Counted from the stretch's first letter, positions 27,105-36,738 are shown. The stretch: 64,000 nucleotides of DNA from Alcaligenaceae bacterium (GCA_013416455.1 JACCES010000002.1:310001-374000); one strand, 5' to 3'. The notes: a model not told the origin generated them from the letters alone. Translations and numbers: made by a program.

Positions 27105-27484
27105 GCACGCCTTCGAATGCCGGCCCCGCTTTCTGGCCGGAATTCCTCATATGGGACGACACGACCTGGTATTTGCTGGGGGCCATCGTCCTGCTGGCGC
27201 TGTGCAGCTTGCTGACGCGGGCGGGCTACATGGTGTTCGGGGACTATCTGCCGCTTTCAGAGAGGATGCGCAGCGCCCTGCGCTACGCGCCCACCGCGGC
27301 GCTGGTGGGCATCCTGGTGCCCGAGCTGCTGCCCTGGCAGCCGGGCACGCTGCCGTCGCTGGATGTCAAGGCTGTCGCGGCGTCGCTGGCCGTTCTGTTG
27401 TACTGGAAGACACGCAACAGCCTGCTGGTGATCGTCGGCGGCATGGTGGCGTACTGGCTGCTGCGGCCCTGGTGGCCATGGTGA
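27101..27484 (+). CDS. azlD: AzlD-family branched-chain amino acid exporter, small subunit
   Basis: A 127-aa protein with about four helices. It carries the AzlD motifs LLTRAGYMVFGDYLPL and LRYAPTAALVGILVPELL and ends in a Trp-rich tail. Its GTG overlaps the azlC stop (GTGA), so production is coupled one to one. It partners AzlC in export. Confidence 0.88.
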   Translation: MSTPSNAGPAFWPEFLIWDDTTWYLLGAIVLLALCSLLTRAGYMVFGDYLPLSERMRSALRYAPTAALVGILVPELLPWQPGTLPSLDVKAVAASLAVLLYWKTRNSLLVIVGGMVAYWLLRPWWPW

Positions 27485-27613
27485 ATTGCGCGTCCGGGCG
27501 GGGTTGAATGTCGCCATGGCGCCGCATGTCGCAGGTTTGTAATGGGCGCGGTGCATATCTGCGTTAAAATCAACGCGTTACCGACGCCGCCGCCGGGATC
27601 CCCCGGGCGGGGC

Positions 27614-29002
27614 ATGCACACCTCAATGACAGACACTACTCAAATTCAGCAAGACACCATCGCCGCCTTTCCGGATTTCGGGCTGCATCCCGGCCTGTTG
27701 CAGGCCGTCGCCGATACCGGTTACACCACTCCAACGCCCATACAGGCCAAGGCCATTCCATTGGTGATGGACGGCAGGGACGTCATGGGCGCCGCGCAAA
27801 CGGGTACGGGCAAGACGGCGGCGTTCACGCTGCCCATCCTGCATCGCCTCATGCCGCTGGCCAACACCAGCGCCTCGCCGGCCCGGCATCCGGTGCGGGC
27901 GCTCATTCTGGCGCCCACCCGCGAACTGGCCGATCAGGTTCATCAAAGCGTGGCGCAATACAGCAAGCACGTGCCGCTCAGGTCCGCCGTGGTGTTCGGG
28001 GGCGTCGACATCGGCCCCCAGCGCGAGGCGCTGCGCCGCGGCTGCGAGATCCTGGTGGCAACACCCGGCCGTCTGCTCGATCACCTCGAACAGAAGAATC
28101 TCAACCTCGGCCAGGTGGGGCTGTTCGTGCTGGACGAGGCCGACCGCATGCTGGACATGGGTTTTCTTCCCGATCTCGACCGCATCGTGCGCCAGCTGCC
28201 GGCGCGCCGGCAGGGCCTGCTGTTCTCGGCCACCTTCAGCAACGAAATACGCAAGCTGGCCCGCAGCTATCTGAACAACCCCATCGAAGTCTCGGTCGCC
28301 GCGCGCAACGCCACGGCCGATACCGTCACCCAGCAGGTCTATCCGCTGGCCCCGGCCGACAAAAGGTCCGCGGTCGTGCATCTGGTCAAGTCGCGCGGCC
28401 TGCGCCAAGTCATCGTTTTTTCCAATACCAAGATCGGCTGCAGCCGGCTGGCGCGCGAACTGATCCGTGACGGCGTCAAGGCCGAATCCATCCATGGCGA
28501 CAAAAGCCAGGGCGACCGCATGAAGGCCCTTGAAGCCTTCAAGGCCGGCGAACTCGAAGTACTGGTCGCCACCGATGTGGCGGCACGCGGCCTTGACGTG
28601 GCGGGCGTGCCTTGCGTCATCAATTACGACCTGCCGCACAATGCCGAGGACTACGTCCACCGCATCGGCCGCACCGGCCGCGCGGGTGCCAGCGGCGAGG
28701 CCATCAGCTTCTTCGTGCCCGGGGAAGAACGCCTGCTGGGCGATATCGAGAAGCTGATCGGGCGCAAGATCCCCCACGGCGAGCTGAGCCTGCCCGCCGC
28801 GCCGCGCCGCAGCCGGCCGGCCCATGGCCGTGGCGTTTCGGGTTCGTATCAGCGCCCCGTCCAGCAGCCCATGGACGATTTCTTCTACCGCCCCTATGTG
28901 CCGGCCGCGCCGGCCGCTCAGCCGGCACCCGCCGCCGCGGGCGGCCGGGATGCCGAACGGCGCAGATCGGTGGGGGTGCTACTGGGCGGCGGCCGACACT
29001 AG
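27614..29002 (+). CDS. rhlE: DEAD-box ATP-dependent RNA helicase, RhlE type
   Basis: A helicase of about 462 aa. Q motif FGLHPGLLQAVADTGYTTPTPIQ, Walker A AQTGTGKTAA, PTRELADQ, DEAD box VLDEADRMLDMGF, SAT motif LFSATFSN, and motifs V and VI (VATDVAARGLDV, HRIGRTGRAG) are all in order. The basic and Pro/Ala-rich C-terminal tail is typical of RhlE, which acts in ribosome maturation and RNA decay. ATGs at 27614 and 27626 are both possible starts. The 3' end overlaps the convergent thioredoxin-like gene by 24 bp. Confidence 0.92.
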   Translation: MHTSMTDTTQIQQDTIAAFPDFGLHPGLLQAVADTGYTTPTPIQAKAIPLVMDGRDVMGAAQTGTGKTAAFTLPILHRLMPLANTSASPARHPVRALILAPTRELADQVHQSVAQYSKHVPLRSAVVFGGVDIGPQREALRRGCEILVATPGRLLDHLEQKNLNLGQVGLFVLDEADRMLDMGFLPDLDRIVRQLPARRQGLLFSATFSNEIRKLARSYLNNPIEVSVAARNATADTVTQQVYPLAPADKRSAVVHLVKSRGLRQVIVFSNTKIGCSRLARELIRDGVKAESIHGDKSQGDRMKALEAFKAGELEVLVATDVAARGLDVAGVPCVINYDLPHNAEDYVHRIGRTGRAGASGEAISFFVPGEERLLGDIEKLIGRKIPHGELSLPAAPRRSRPAHGRGVSGSYQRPVQQPMDDFFYRPYVPAAPAAQPAPAAAGGRDAERRRSVGVLLGGGRH

Positions 29003-29368
29003 TTTCCCAAGCGGGCCGGGGCCGTCTTCGGATGCCGGGTCTTCCGCGGTGGCGCTTCGCAGCAGCCGTTCCAGGTGTTCCGGATGCGGCAGCATCGGCC
29101 CGAAGAACAGATTGCCAGCGGGCGACTGCACCAGCAGCGTGGGGAAGTCTTCTATGTCTTCGTCGTCGAGCAGGGCTTCGTTCTCTTCGATGTCCACCCA
29201 GATGAACACGTGGCCGGGAAGCCGGCCGGCCAATGCCTCGAAGCCGCCCCGATACTGGCGGCAGGTATCGCACCACGCGGCGCAATAGCAGGCCACCACG
29301 AGTCCGTCATGGCTGGCGAGCCGTTGCGCCAGGGCGGGCAGTTCGAGCTGGGCATCAAAAAAATTCAT
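28979..29368 (-). CDS. Thioredoxin-like protein
   Basis: A 129-aa thioredoxin fold with active site AAWCDTCRQY, cis-Pro in DFPTLLV, and no signal peptide, so cytosolic. The CDTC active site differs from CGPC of thioredoxin 1, which suggests a dedicated partner rather than a general reductant. The last 24 bp overlap the rhlE tail on the other strand. Confidence 0.8.
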   Translation of the reverse strand: MNFFDAQLELPALAQRLASHDGLVVACYCAAWCDTCRQYRGGFEALAGRLPGHVFIWVDIEENEALLDDEDIEDFPTLLVQSPAGNLFFGPMLPHPEHLERLLRSATAEDPASEDGPGPLGKLVSAAAQ

Positions 29369-29562
29369 GTATGCAAGTCATTCCTATGGTTTGCCGGCCA
29401 CAATCACCCATTTTACGGAGCCTTGAGCTCACCTGTATAGTTGCGGTGAAGCTCCGGTTCGAGCGCCGCAGCCCCCCGGGAAGCCCGGAATGATCCGGGC
29501 GGCGTGCGGGCGCTTCACACTTCCTCCGGTACGATGATTTCTGTTCCTGTCGAGAGCGCACA

Positions 29563-30354
29563 ATGAAAGAATATCAGGTGGCTTTGCGTGATGACCGCTC
29601 TGCGCCAACCGGTCTTGCCGCCGTGGCGGTATCCTTCAAGCGCGCGCTGGTATCGCAGCTGCACCCGAAGATGCTGGCCGCGATATTGCTGCCCTTCATC
29701 ATCACGCTGCTCGGGGCGATCGTGCTGTTGTGGGTCTTCTGGGCTCCGCTGACCGATTGGCTGGATGCCAGATCGGCGGGCTGGGACATGGTCAATACCG
29801 TGGACGGCTGGCTGGTGGCAATCGGGCTGTTCTCGATCAAGCTCTACCTGATTCCGTTGCTGGCGGCGGGCATTCTGCTGCCGATGTCGGGCATTCTCGG
29901 CCTGATCATCGCGGCGGTGTTCATCATGCCCATTGTGCTCGGGCATCTGGACAAGGCCAACTACCAGGGTTTGCGGCGCAATGGCCAGAACGCCACCGTG
30001 CTCGGCGCATGGAATGCGGTGTGGGTGGGCGGCCTGTTCGTGGCGGGGTGGCTGCTGACCATGCCGCTCTGGCTGTTTCCCCCCTTCGCAGTCCTGCTGC
30101 CCATCTTCTGGTGGGCTTTCGCCATCACCCGCATGTTGCGCGTGGATGCGATCATCGAGCATGCGAGCCCCGAGGAACGGCGTTATCTGTGGCGGCGCCA
30201 CAACCGCCAATGGTGGCTCATAGGATTCTGCCTGGCCCTGATCAATCTACTGCCTCCGGCGTGGCTGATCATGCCCGTGTTCTCGTCCCTGGTATTCGCC
30301 CATTTCGGGCTGGAAACCCTGCGCCAGCATCGTCTGTCCGGAGCCGCTCCATGA
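29563..30354 (+). CDS. EI24/CysZ-like integral membrane protein
   Basis: A 263-aa protein with about six hydrophobic segments (for example residues 40-65, 88-125, 150-185 and 215-245). It has the EI24-domain look: an N-terminal amphipathic FKRALVSQLHPKMLAAILLP and a central NYQGLRRNG loop. CysZ, the characterised member, is a sulfate permease. The role here is unproven. The TGA overlaps the next ATG (ATGA). Confidence 0.7.
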   Translation: MKEYQVALRDDRSAPTGLAAVAVSFKRALVSQLHPKMLAAILLPFIITLLGAIVLLWVFWAPLTDWLDARSAGWDMVNTVDGWLVAIGLFSIKLYLIPLLAAGILLPMSGILGLIIAAVFIMPIVLGHLDKANYQGLRRNGQNATVLGAWNAVWVGGLFVAGWLLTMPLWLFPPFAVLLPIFWWAFAITRMLRVDAIIEHASPEERRYLWRRHNRQWWLIGFCLALINLLPPAWLIMPVFSSLVFAHFGLETLRQHRLSGAAP

Positions 30355-31142
30355 GTCCACACCTTCCGAAGATCCGTCTCATACTCATCGGTGATGAAAT
30401 CCTGTCCGGCCGCCGCCAGGACAAGCACATGCCTCATCTCATCACGCTGCTTGGCGAGCGCGGGCTGCAGCTCAATGCCGTGGAAATCGTATCCGACGCG
30501 CAGGCGGAGATCACCGCGGCGCTGGCCCGCAGCTTCGCCACCGGGGACATCGTATTCTGCTGCGGCGGCATCGGCGCGACACCCGACGACCGCACGCGGC
30601 AGGCCGCCGCCGAGGCGCTGGGGGTGGATCTGGTGCTGCACCCTGAAGCGCAGCGGCTGATCACCGAGCGCTGCGCCGACAACGAACGGGCCGGGCGGGG
30701 CAGTGGCGACATGTCCCTGCCCGAGAACCGGCAGCGCCTGGAAATGGGTGTCTTTCCGGCTGGCAGCGACATCGTTCCCAATCCCTACAACAAGATTCCG
30801 GGTTTTTTCATCCGGGACCACACCTTCATGCCGGGCTTTCCCGTCATGGCCTGGCCCATGATGGAATGGACGCTGGATCAGCGATATCCCTCGCTGCATC
30901 ATCAGGTCGAGCGCATCGAGCATTCCTTTCTGGTGTTCGAGATGCCCGAATCCCGTATCATCCCGGCGCTCGAGGAACTGGAGCGGCGCTGGCCCGAAGT
31001 GCGGGCGTTCAGCCTGCCCAGTCTGGGAAAGGGGCGGCCGCATATCGACCTGGGCGTGAAAGGCGAACCCGCGGCGGCGGCCCAGGCGCTCGCCTATCTG
31101 CGGGAAGAAGTGCGCCGCCTGGGGGGTGAACTCACCCCCTGA
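30351..31142 (+). CDS. CinA-like molybdopterin-binding domain protein
   Basis: A 263-aa protein consisting of a MoCF_biosynth domain. It has GDEILSGRRQDKH at the N-terminus, FCCGGIGATPDDRTRQAAA, and the PNPYNKIPGFFIRD loop seen in CinA N-domains and nucleotide-pyrophosphatase relatives. There is no C-terminal deamidase domain, so it is the short, single-domain form. Start is coupled to the EI24 gene by ATGA. A pyrophosphatase role (as for CinA on ADP-ribose or FAD-like nucleotides) is inference. Confidence 0.8.
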   Translation: MSPHLPKIRLILIGDEILSGRRQDKHMPHLITLLGERGLQLNAVEIVSDAQAEITAALARSFATGDIVFCCGGIGATPDDRTRQAAAEALGVDLVLHPEAQRLITERCADNERAGRGSGDMSLPENRQRLEMGVFPAGSDIVPNPYNKIPGFFIRDHTFMPGFPVMAWPMMEWTLDQRYPSLHHQVERIEHSFLVFEMPESRIIPALEELERRWPEVRAFSLPSLGKGRPHIDLGVKGEPAAAAQALAYLREEVRRLGGELTP

Positions 31143-31185
31143 CGGCATGTTTTCGTGTGTCACGCAGGCAGACATCCTCACGCAG

Positions 31186-31209
31186 TTCGTGTATATTCCA
31201 CAATACGAA
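31186..31209 (+). promoter_or_regulatory. Inverted repeat upstream of the IclR gene
   Basis: TTCGT (31186-31190) and ACGAA (31205-31209) form a short perfect inverted repeat with a 14-nt AT-rich spacer, just before the iclR-type gene. It could be an autoregulatory operator or overlap the promoter. The match is short and could be chance. Confidence 0.25.
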
Positions 31210-31230
31210 AATGCTGCGTTGCATCATCCT

Positions 31231-32061
31231 ATGCCCATGACATCCGCTCGTACTGACACCGCCGTTCGTTCCGGCCCGTCCCCGGCCATGCATCTCAACG
31301 GAAGCCATGTGTCCATCCAGGTGCTGGAGCGGGCCATGAAACTGCTGGATGTGCTGGCCCTGCATACCGAGCCGGTCGCGCTCAAGGAACTCGCGGCGGC
31401 CACCGGCCTGCATACCTCGACGACTCACCGCATCCTGAACGACCTGGTGGTGGGGCGCTATGTGGACCGTGTCGACAGCGGCATGTATCAGCTGGGCATG
31501 CGCCTGCTGGAACTGGGCTCGCTGGTGAAGCGGCGCCTGAATGTCCGTGAAGTGGCCCTCGACCCCATGCGCGAACTGCATCGGGTCACCGGGCAGACCG
31601 TCAATCTGTCGCTGCAGCAGGGCGACGAGATCGTATATATCGAAAGGGCATGGAGCGAGCGTTCCGGCATGCAGGTGGTGCGCGCCATCGGCGGCCATGC
31701 GCCCCTGCATCTCACATCGACCGGCAAGCTGTTTCTTTCCGTGGCCGAGCCGCGCCAGGTGCGCGCCTATGCCACCCGCACCGGCCTGGCCGGGACGACG
31801 CGCAACAGCATCACCGATATCGAGCGGCTGGAGCGCGAACTGGCCCTGGTGCGACGCCACGGCTACGCGCGCGACAATGAAGAGCTAGAACTCGGCGTGC
31901 GCTGCATTGCCGCCGGCATCCATGATGATACCGGCAAGCTGCAGGCGGGGCTGTCGCTGTCCGCGCCGACGGACCGCCTGCGCGATGAGTGGATCCCGCT
32001 GCTGCAGCGCGCGGCGCTGCAGATTTCGGAAGCTCTGGGCTACGAAGCGGCGTCGGCATGA
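31231..32061 (+). CDS. IclR-family transcriptional regulator
   Basis: A regulator of about 276 aa. An N-terminal winged HTH (VLERAMKLLDVLALHTEP, then LKELAAATGLHTSTTHRILNDL) is followed by the IclR effector domain (GMRLLELGSLV, then HAPLHLTSTGKLFLS and GVRCIAAGIHDDTG). The closest visible neighbour target is the convergent Bug receptor downstream. ATGs at 31231, 31237 and 31288 are all possible; none has a strong Shine-Dalgarno site. The effector is unknown. Confidence 0.88.
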   Translation: MPMTSARTDTAVRSGPSPAMHLNGSHVSIQVLERAMKLLDVLALHTEPVALKELAAATGLHTSTTHRILNDLVVGRYVDRVDSGMYQLGMRLLELGSLVKRRLNVREVALDPMRELHRVTGQTVNLSLQQGDEIVYIERAWSERSGMQVVRAIGGHAPLHLTSTGKLFLSVAEPRQVRAYATRTGLAGTTRNSITDIERLERELALVRRHGYARDNEELELGVRCIAAGIHDDTGKLQAGLSLSAPTDRLRDEWIPLLQRAALQISEALGYEAASA

Positions 32062-32075
32062 CCACATGAGTGGGG

Positions 32076-32101
32076 CTCCGGCCGCCATGGCCGGAGTTTT
32101 T
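32076..32101 (+). terminator. Rho-independent terminator after the IclR gene
   Basis: CTCCGGCC (32076-32083), a 5-nt loop, GGCCGGAG (32089-32096) and TTTTT. A perfect 8-bp stem with a U-tract, 15 bp after the stop codon. Confidence 0.85.
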
Positions 32102-32132
32102 CACGGGCAGGCCGCCCGCCTTGCACCGGTTG

Positions 32133-33107
32133 CTATTGCGGCTCGATACCTGCCTTCTTGAACAGTTCGGCCCATTGCGGGACCTGCTGGTTCACGTGCG
32201 CGGTCAGCGCTTCGGGGTTGGCGCGATCGGGCAGAAGATTGGCGCCCAGCCCCGCCATGCGATCCTGGAAGGCTTTGTCGGCCAGGCCGGCCTTCAGGGC
32301 GGCCTGCAGCTTGTCCAGCACGGGTTGAGGCGTACCCTTCGGCGCCCACATGCCATGCCAGATGCCGACTTCGAAGCCGTCATAGCCGGATTCCTGCATG
32401 GTGGGCAGGTCGGGCAGCGTCGGCACGCGTTCCTTGCTGGTGACGGCATAAGCCTTGACCGTGCCGGCCTTGATGTGCTGGGAAGTGTTGGTGGTCTGGT
32501 CGCACATGATGTCGACCTGCTTGCCCAGCAGATCGTTCATGGCGGGGCCCGTGCCCTTGTAGGGAACGGTGAGCAGGTCCACGCCGATCGCGCTGGTGAG
32601 CATGGTGCCGCACAGCTGGCTGGCGGCGCCGATGCCGGCGTTGGCCAGGGAAACCTTGTCCGGGTTCGCCTTGATGTATTCCACCAGTTCTTTGATGTCG
32701 TTGGCGGGGAAGTCGGAGCGGGCGATGATGGTCATCGGCACGTCGAGAACCAGGCCGATGGGATCGAAGCTGTCGGATGTGTAGCCGGGGTTCTTGTAGA
32801 GCGACTGGGCCGTGGAAAAACCGATGTGCATCAGGAGAATGGTGTGGCCGTCGGGTTTGGACCGCGCGACCTGAGTCACGCCGATGGTGCCGCCGGCGCC
32901 GCCCTTGTTCTCGACCACGACGGTTTCGCCCAGGGAGGGGCGCATGGCTTCGGCGAGCGAGCGCGCCACCGTGTCGGTGGGCCCGCCGGCCGAGAAGGGA
33001 ACGACCATGTTCACCGGGCGTTCAGGATACTGGGCGGAGGCCGTTCCTCCGAGCATGGCCACCCCCAGGACGAGGGCAGAGGCAAGTTTCAGGGGAAAGT
33101 TTTTCAT
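32133..33107 (-). CDS. Bug-family tripartite tricarboxylate transporter substrate-binding protein
   Basis: A 324-aa periplasmic receptor. The signal peptide (MKNFPLKLASALVLG, then TASAQ) precedes the Bug domain. The domain starts YPERPVNMVVPFSAGGPTDTVAR, with the typical VVVENKGGAGGTIG and VPYKGTGPAMNDLLGKQVD segments. Such proteins bind carboxylates for TctAB-type transporters; no TctA/TctB gene is nearby, as is common for the large Bug sets of Alcaligenaceae. The start is the ATG at 33107. It faces the IclR gene, with the terminator between them. Confidence 0.9.
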   Translation of the reverse strand: MKNFPLKLASALVLGVAMLGGTASAQYPERPVNMVVPFSAGGPTDTVARSLAEAMRPSLGETVVVENKGGAGGTIGVTQVARSKPDGHTILLMHIGFSTAQSLYKNPGYTSDSFDPIGLVLDVPMTIIARSDFPANDIKELVEYIKANPDKVSLANAGIGAASQLCGTMLTSAIGVDLLTVPYKGTGPAMNDLLGKQVDIMCDQTTNTSQHIKAGTVKAYAVTSKERVPTLPDLPTMQESGYDGFEVGIWHGMWAPKGTPQPVLDKLQAALKAGLADKAFQDRMAGLGANLLPDRANPEALTAHVNQQVPQWAELFKKAGIEPQ

Positions 33108-33485
33108 AATATTGGCATATTTCCTGAATACAGTTGAAAAGCGCCGTTCCGGCGGCGGCTTGAGGCGGGACGATGGCTGACTGGCTGCCGTTCGCGCACC
33201 AATCAGACCGGTGTTAGATGCTAAGGCAAATGAATTCCCCTTGTCCGCCGGGGTAAACCCGAAACTCCACTCGGGCCCCGCCCGCAAACAACGGGCCGGG
33301 AGCGGGCGGGGGCGGGGCGGAACGCCTGAAAATCGCCTCTCGCATGGCGGTGTGTTTTTATGTTGCGACGCAATAATTTTTTCTTGACACAGAGTGCAGC
33401 TTCGGTAAAATATGTTTTGTGCGGTGCAGCAATCTGCTTTCCGCTTACGGGCCGAAGGCCCATCACCAAAGGTAAAGGAAATCAT
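33108..33485. other. 378-bp divergent intergenic region (Bug receptor / phasin)
   Basis: Holds the phasin promoter near its right end (33384-33411) and presumably the Bug receptor promoter near 33110-33160. The middle (33250-33340) is GC-rich, with a CGGGCCCCGCCC-type inverted run but no convincing gene. Confidence 0.5.
33384..33411 (+). promoter_or_regulatory. Sigma-70 promoter of the phasin gene
   Basis: TTGACA (33384-33389), a 16-bp spacer and TAAAAT (33406-33411), with an AT-rich upstream stretch (CAATAATTTTTTC). The transcript would have a leader of about 65 nt. The -35 is a perfect consensus, in line with abundant phasin expression. Confidence 0.75.
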
Positions 33486-34085
33486 ATGAGCGCGGTCCCC
33501 CAACAAGTATTGGTCAACCAGAAGGCAACCGTCGAAAACTTTCTGGCTTTCCAGGAAGCCGTATTCAATGGCTTTGAAAAGCTGGTCGATCTGAACATCA
33601 AGGTTGTGCGCGCTTCGTTCGACGAAGCCGGTCAGAAGGCTCAGGAAGCCATGGAAGTCAAGGACGTCCAGGAAGCGGTCAGCTTCGCCACCGGCCTGGT
33701 ACAGCCCGGCACCGACAAGGTTGCCGCCTACGGCAAGCATGTCTATGACATCGTGGCGGGCGTGCAGTCCACCCTGACGAAGCTGACGGAAGAGCAGATT
33801 GCCCAGGCTCAGCGCCAGCTCGACGACACCATCGAACAACTGGCAAAGAATGCCCCCACGGGTTCGGAAGGCGCTGTGGCGCTGATGAAGAGCTCGCTGG
33901 CCACGGCAACCAGCGCCTACGAGTCGGCTGCCAAGGTGGCCCGCCAGGCCAGCGACGCGGCTGAGTCGAACATCACCGCCGCCGCCAACGCTACGCTGAA
34001 GGCCGCGACCGACGCCGCCGAGGCCGCCAAGACGGCGACCACCACGGCAACGCGCGCCCGTCGCGCCCCCGCCGCCGAAGCCTGA
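33486..34085 (+). CDS. phaP: Phasin family protein (polyhydroxyalkanoate granule coat)
   Basis: A 199-aa, largely helical protein with the phasin_2 N-domain (VENFLAFQEAVFNGFEKLVD, then DEAGQKAQEAM and VQEAVSF). An Ala/Thr-rich coiled C-terminus ends RARRAPAAEA. Phasins coat PHB granules and control their size and number. AAAGGAAAT lies just before the ATG at 33486. It has its own strong promoter and terminator, a one-gene unit. It implies PHB synthesis genes elsewhere in the genome. Confidence 0.92.
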   Translation: MSAVPQQVLVNQKATVENFLAFQEAVFNGFEKLVDLNIKVVRASFDEAGQKAQEAMEVKDVQEAVSFATGLVQPGTDKVAAYGKHVYDIVAGVQSTLTKLTEEQIAQAQRQLDDTIEQLAKNAPTGSEGAVALMKSSLATATSAYESAAKVARQASDAAESNITAAANATLKAATDAAEAAKTATTTATRARRAPAAEA

Positions 34086-34127
34086 GCCGGTGGCATGAGC
34101 CGGCCGCCAGGCCGGCTGCCGGAACCG

Positions 34128-34168
34128 CCCCCGATGCCCGAGTCATCTCGGCGTCCGGGGCGTTTTTT
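34128..34168 (+). terminator. Rho-independent terminator after the phasin gene
   Basis: CCCCG (34129-34133) pairs with CGGGG (34156-34160) and CCGAG (34138-34142) with CTCGG (34147-34151), separated by an internal loop, then CG and six T. It lies between the convergent phasin and pyrD genes. Confidence 0.75.
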
Positions 34169-34182
34169 GCAGGCCCCGGAGC

Positions 34183-35217
34183 TCAGACGGCCCGGATGCA
34201 TTCGGTGATGAGGGCCGGGCCACGATAGATCAGCCCCGTATACAGCTGAATGGCGTCGGCGCCGGCTTCGATCTTTTCCCGGGCCTGCGTGCCCGAGGCG
34301 ATGCCGCCCACCCCGATGATGGCTGTCGCGGGGCCCAGCCTTTCGCGCAGGCGCCGGATCACCTTCAGGGAGTGCTCGTGCACGGGCGGGCCGGACAGCC
34401 CGCCGGCCTCATCGGCGTGTGGCAGCCCCTGGACGGCGCCGCGGTCCAGCGTGGTATTGGTGGCGATGACGCCGTCCATATCGTATTGCCGCAGCAGCCC
34501 GGCAATGACATCGACCTGTTCGGTGCTGAGGTCCGGTGCGATCTTCACGGCCATGGGCACACGTTTTCCATGCTGGTCGGCCAGCGCTTCGCGCCGTGTC
34601 TTGAGGGCCTGCAGCAGGGCGGTGAGTTCGTCGCCGGCCTGCAGCGCCCGCAGGTTCTGGGTGTTCGGCGAAGATATGTTGACCGTCACATAATCGGCGT
34701 GGGTATATACACCGTCTAGACATTTCAGATAGTCGTCGACAGCATGTTCGATGGGCGTGGCGGCATTCTTGCCGATGTTCAGGCCGAGGATGCCGCCTTC
34801 CTGGCGGAAGCGGCTGCGCCTGACGTTGGCAATGAAGGCATCCAGGCCCAGGTTGTTGAAACCGAAACGGTTGATGAGCGCCTGCGCGCGCGGCAGCCGG
34901 AACAGGCGCGGCCGGGGGTTGCCGTCCTGCGGACGGGGCGTCACCGTGCCCACCTCGACGAAGCCGAAGCCCAGGGCGGCGAGCGCGTCGATGTGAGCGC
35001 CATTCTTGTCCAGACCGGCCGCCAGGCCGACCGGATTGCGCAGCGTCAGGCCCATGAGCTCGCGGTGGCGGCTTTGCGGCGCCGGAAACAGCCGGCGGGT
35101 GTGGCGGCAGTCGTAGGCCTGCTGCAGGCGCCGCAGCGTGAGTTCATGGGCGGTTTCCGCATCCAGCGAGAACAGCGCGGCGCGCGCCAGGGGGTAGGCG
35201 TTGAAGAGCAGGGACAT
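34183..35217 (-). CDS. pyrD: Dihydroorotate dehydrogenase (quinone), class 2
   Basis: A 344-aa membrane-associated FMN enzyme of pyrimidine synthesis, passing electrons to ubiquinone. The N-terminal hydrophobic helix ([20 protein letters not shown]) is the membrane/quinone tunnel of class 2. [27 protein letters not shown] with the catalytic Ser in that segment, and the FMN-phosphate motif [11 protein letters not shown] are visible. The ATG at 35217 is preferred over a TTG at 35226. Last gene of the nudix-aat-bpt-pyrD run. Confidence 0.95.
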   Translation of the reverse strand: MSLLFNAYPLARAALFSLDAETAHELTLRRLQQAYDCRHTRRLFPAPQSRHRELMGLTLRNPVGLAAGLDKNGAHIDALAALGFGFVEVGTVTPRPQDGNPRPRLFRLPRAQALINRFGFNNLGLDAFIANVRRSRFRQEGGILGLNIGKNAATPIEHAVDDYLKCLDGVYTHADYVTVNISSPNTQNLRALQAGDELTALLQALKTRREALADQHGKRVPMAVKIAPDLSTEQVDVIAGLLRQYDMDGVIATNTTLDRGAVQGLPHADEAGGLSGPPVHEHSLKVIRRLRERLGPATAIIGVGGIASGTQAREKIEAGADAIQLYTGLIYRGPALITECIRAV

Positions 35218-35242
35218 GTAAGACAAGAAAAAAGGTTCGGAG

Positions 35243-35968
35243 TCAGGAACAGGGATCCACCCAGTCGCCCGAAAGCAGGATCTGGTGCGGCCGGAAACCG
35301 GATTTATAAGTCATTTTACGGCTTTCCTGTATCCAGTAGCCCAGATAGAGCCAGGGCAGGCCGGCATGGCGGCACTGCTCGATCTGCCACAATATGGCCC
35401 AGGTGCCCAGGCTGCCCGGCGCGTCCGGTTCGAAGAAGGTATAGACGGCCGACAGGCCGTCGTTCAGGACGTCGATCACCGACACCATCCGAAGTTCGCC
35501 CCGGGCATCGCGGAATTCGGCCAGCCGCGTGTCGACGCGGCTGGTCAGCAGGAACTGCCGGTACTGGGTTTGCATGTCATCGTCCATCCCGGCGCCGGGA
35601 TGGCGGTGGTTCTGATAGCGTTGATAAAGCTCGAAATGCTCGTCGTCCCAGCGCAGGCCCGTCATGCGCACGGCAAGGCGCTCCTGGCGGCGCCATGTGC
35701 GGCGCTGTCCGCGGGTGGGCTGGAAGCCGGCCACGTCGATGCGTATCGGCAGGCAGGCCGCGCAATGATCGCAATGCGGCCGGTAAGTGAACAGCCCGCT
35801 GCGCCGGAACCCTTGGCGCACCAGGTCGCCATAGGTCTCGGTATCTATCAGGTGGGTGGGCGCAGCCACCTGCGAACGCGCGGCCAGATCCGGCAGATAG
35901 CTGCAGGGATATTCCGCCGTCGTGTAGAACTGCAGCGTCTTGACCGGGAGGTCTTTGGGGTCGCTCAT
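35243..35968 (-). CDS. bpt: Aspartate/glutamate leucyltransferase (Bpt, arginyltransferase-like)
   Basis: A 241-aa ATE1-like aminoacyl-tRNA--protein transferase that adds Leu to N-terminal Asp or Glu, making them N-degrons for ClpS-ClpAP. The Cys-rich N-terminal part (YPCSYLP and then [14 protein letters not shown]) and the [20 protein letters not shown] region are family hallmarks. The ATG overlaps the aat stop as ATGA, so the two transferases of the bacterial N-end rule are coupled. Confidence 0.93.
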   Translation of the reverse strand: MSDPKDLPVKTLQFYTTAEYPCSYLPDLAARSQVAAPTHLIDTETYGDLVRQGFRRSGLFTYRPHCDHCAACLPIRIDVAGFQPTRGQRRTWRRQERLAVRMTGLRWDDEHFELYQRYQNHRHPGAGMDDDMQTQYRQFLLTSRVDTRLAEFRDARGELRMVSVIDVLNDGLSAVYTFFEPDAPGSLGTWAILWQIEQCRHAGLPWLYLGYWIQESRKMTYKSGFRPHQILLSGDWVDPCS

Positions 35969-36738
35969 GCGTTCTCCTTACGGCTTCCATGGCCAGCAGG
36001 GTTGAACGGTCGGATGGTGCCATCGTGCAGCAACTGGCCGGCCCGCCAGGGCGGAGCCGGCCGTGGCAGCGCGCCCCGCAGCAGCGCCAGGAAGTCGCCG
36101 CGGCTCATCGGCAGGGCACCCAGACTGGCGAGATGAGCCGTGCACTGTTGGCAGTCCAGATGGCTGATGCCGTGGCGCTTCAGAAAGCGTACCAGATATG
36201 CCAGCGCAATCTTGCTGCTGTCGGTCGAGCGTGTGAACATCGATTCGCCGAAGAAGAAGCCCCCCAGGTTCACACCATACAGGCCGCCCGCCAGCCTGCC
36301 GTCCACCCAGGTTTCCACGCTGTGCACCTGCCCCAGGCGGTGCCAACGCTCGTAGGCGGCGATGATCCGGTCCGAGATCCAGGTTCCCGCCTGTGCGGCG
36401 CGCGGCTGGGCGCAGGATCGGATGACCTGGCTGAAGGCGAGGTCGGTGGTGACGAGCACCCCGGCATCGGCCGTGGATTCCCGCCTGGCGATCTGGCGCA
36501 GTTTCTTGCCCAGGGAGCGCGATTCATTGAAGTCGCCGCAGGCCAGCACCATGCGGGGATCCGGACTCCACCACAGGATGGGATCGCCTTCATTGAACCA
36601 GGGGAAGACCCCTTTCGAATAGGCTTCCCGCAGGCGGGGGACGGACAGGTCCGCACCGACCGCCAGCAGGCCCTCGGGCATGGCAAGGTCCGGCTCCGGA
36701 ATGGGGGTATCGATATCCAGCCAGATCAGACCGCTCAC
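35965..36738 (-). CDS. aat: Leucyl/phenylalanyl-tRNA--protein transferase
   Basis: A 257-aa GNAT-like enzyme that adds Leu or Phe to N-terminal Lys or Arg (N-end rule). Motifs: [56 protein letters not shown] and [10 protein letters not shown]. The GTG at 36738 starts 2 nt after the nudix TAG with AGG nearby. It overlaps bpt by ATGA. Slightly longer than E. coli Aat (234 aa). Confidence 0.94.
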   Translation of the reverse strand: MSGLIWLDIDTPIPEPDLAMPEGLLAVGADLSVPRLREAYSKGVFPWFNEGDPILWWSPDPRMVLACGDFNESRSLGKKLRQIARRESTADAGVLVTTDLAFSQVIRSCAQPRAAQAGTWISDRIIAAYERWHRLGQVHSVETWVDGRLAGGLYGVNLGGFFFGESMFTRSTDSSKIALAYLVRFLKRHGISHLDCQQCTAHLASLGALPMSRGDFLALLRGALPRPAPPWRAGQLLHDGTIRPFNPAGHGSRKENA

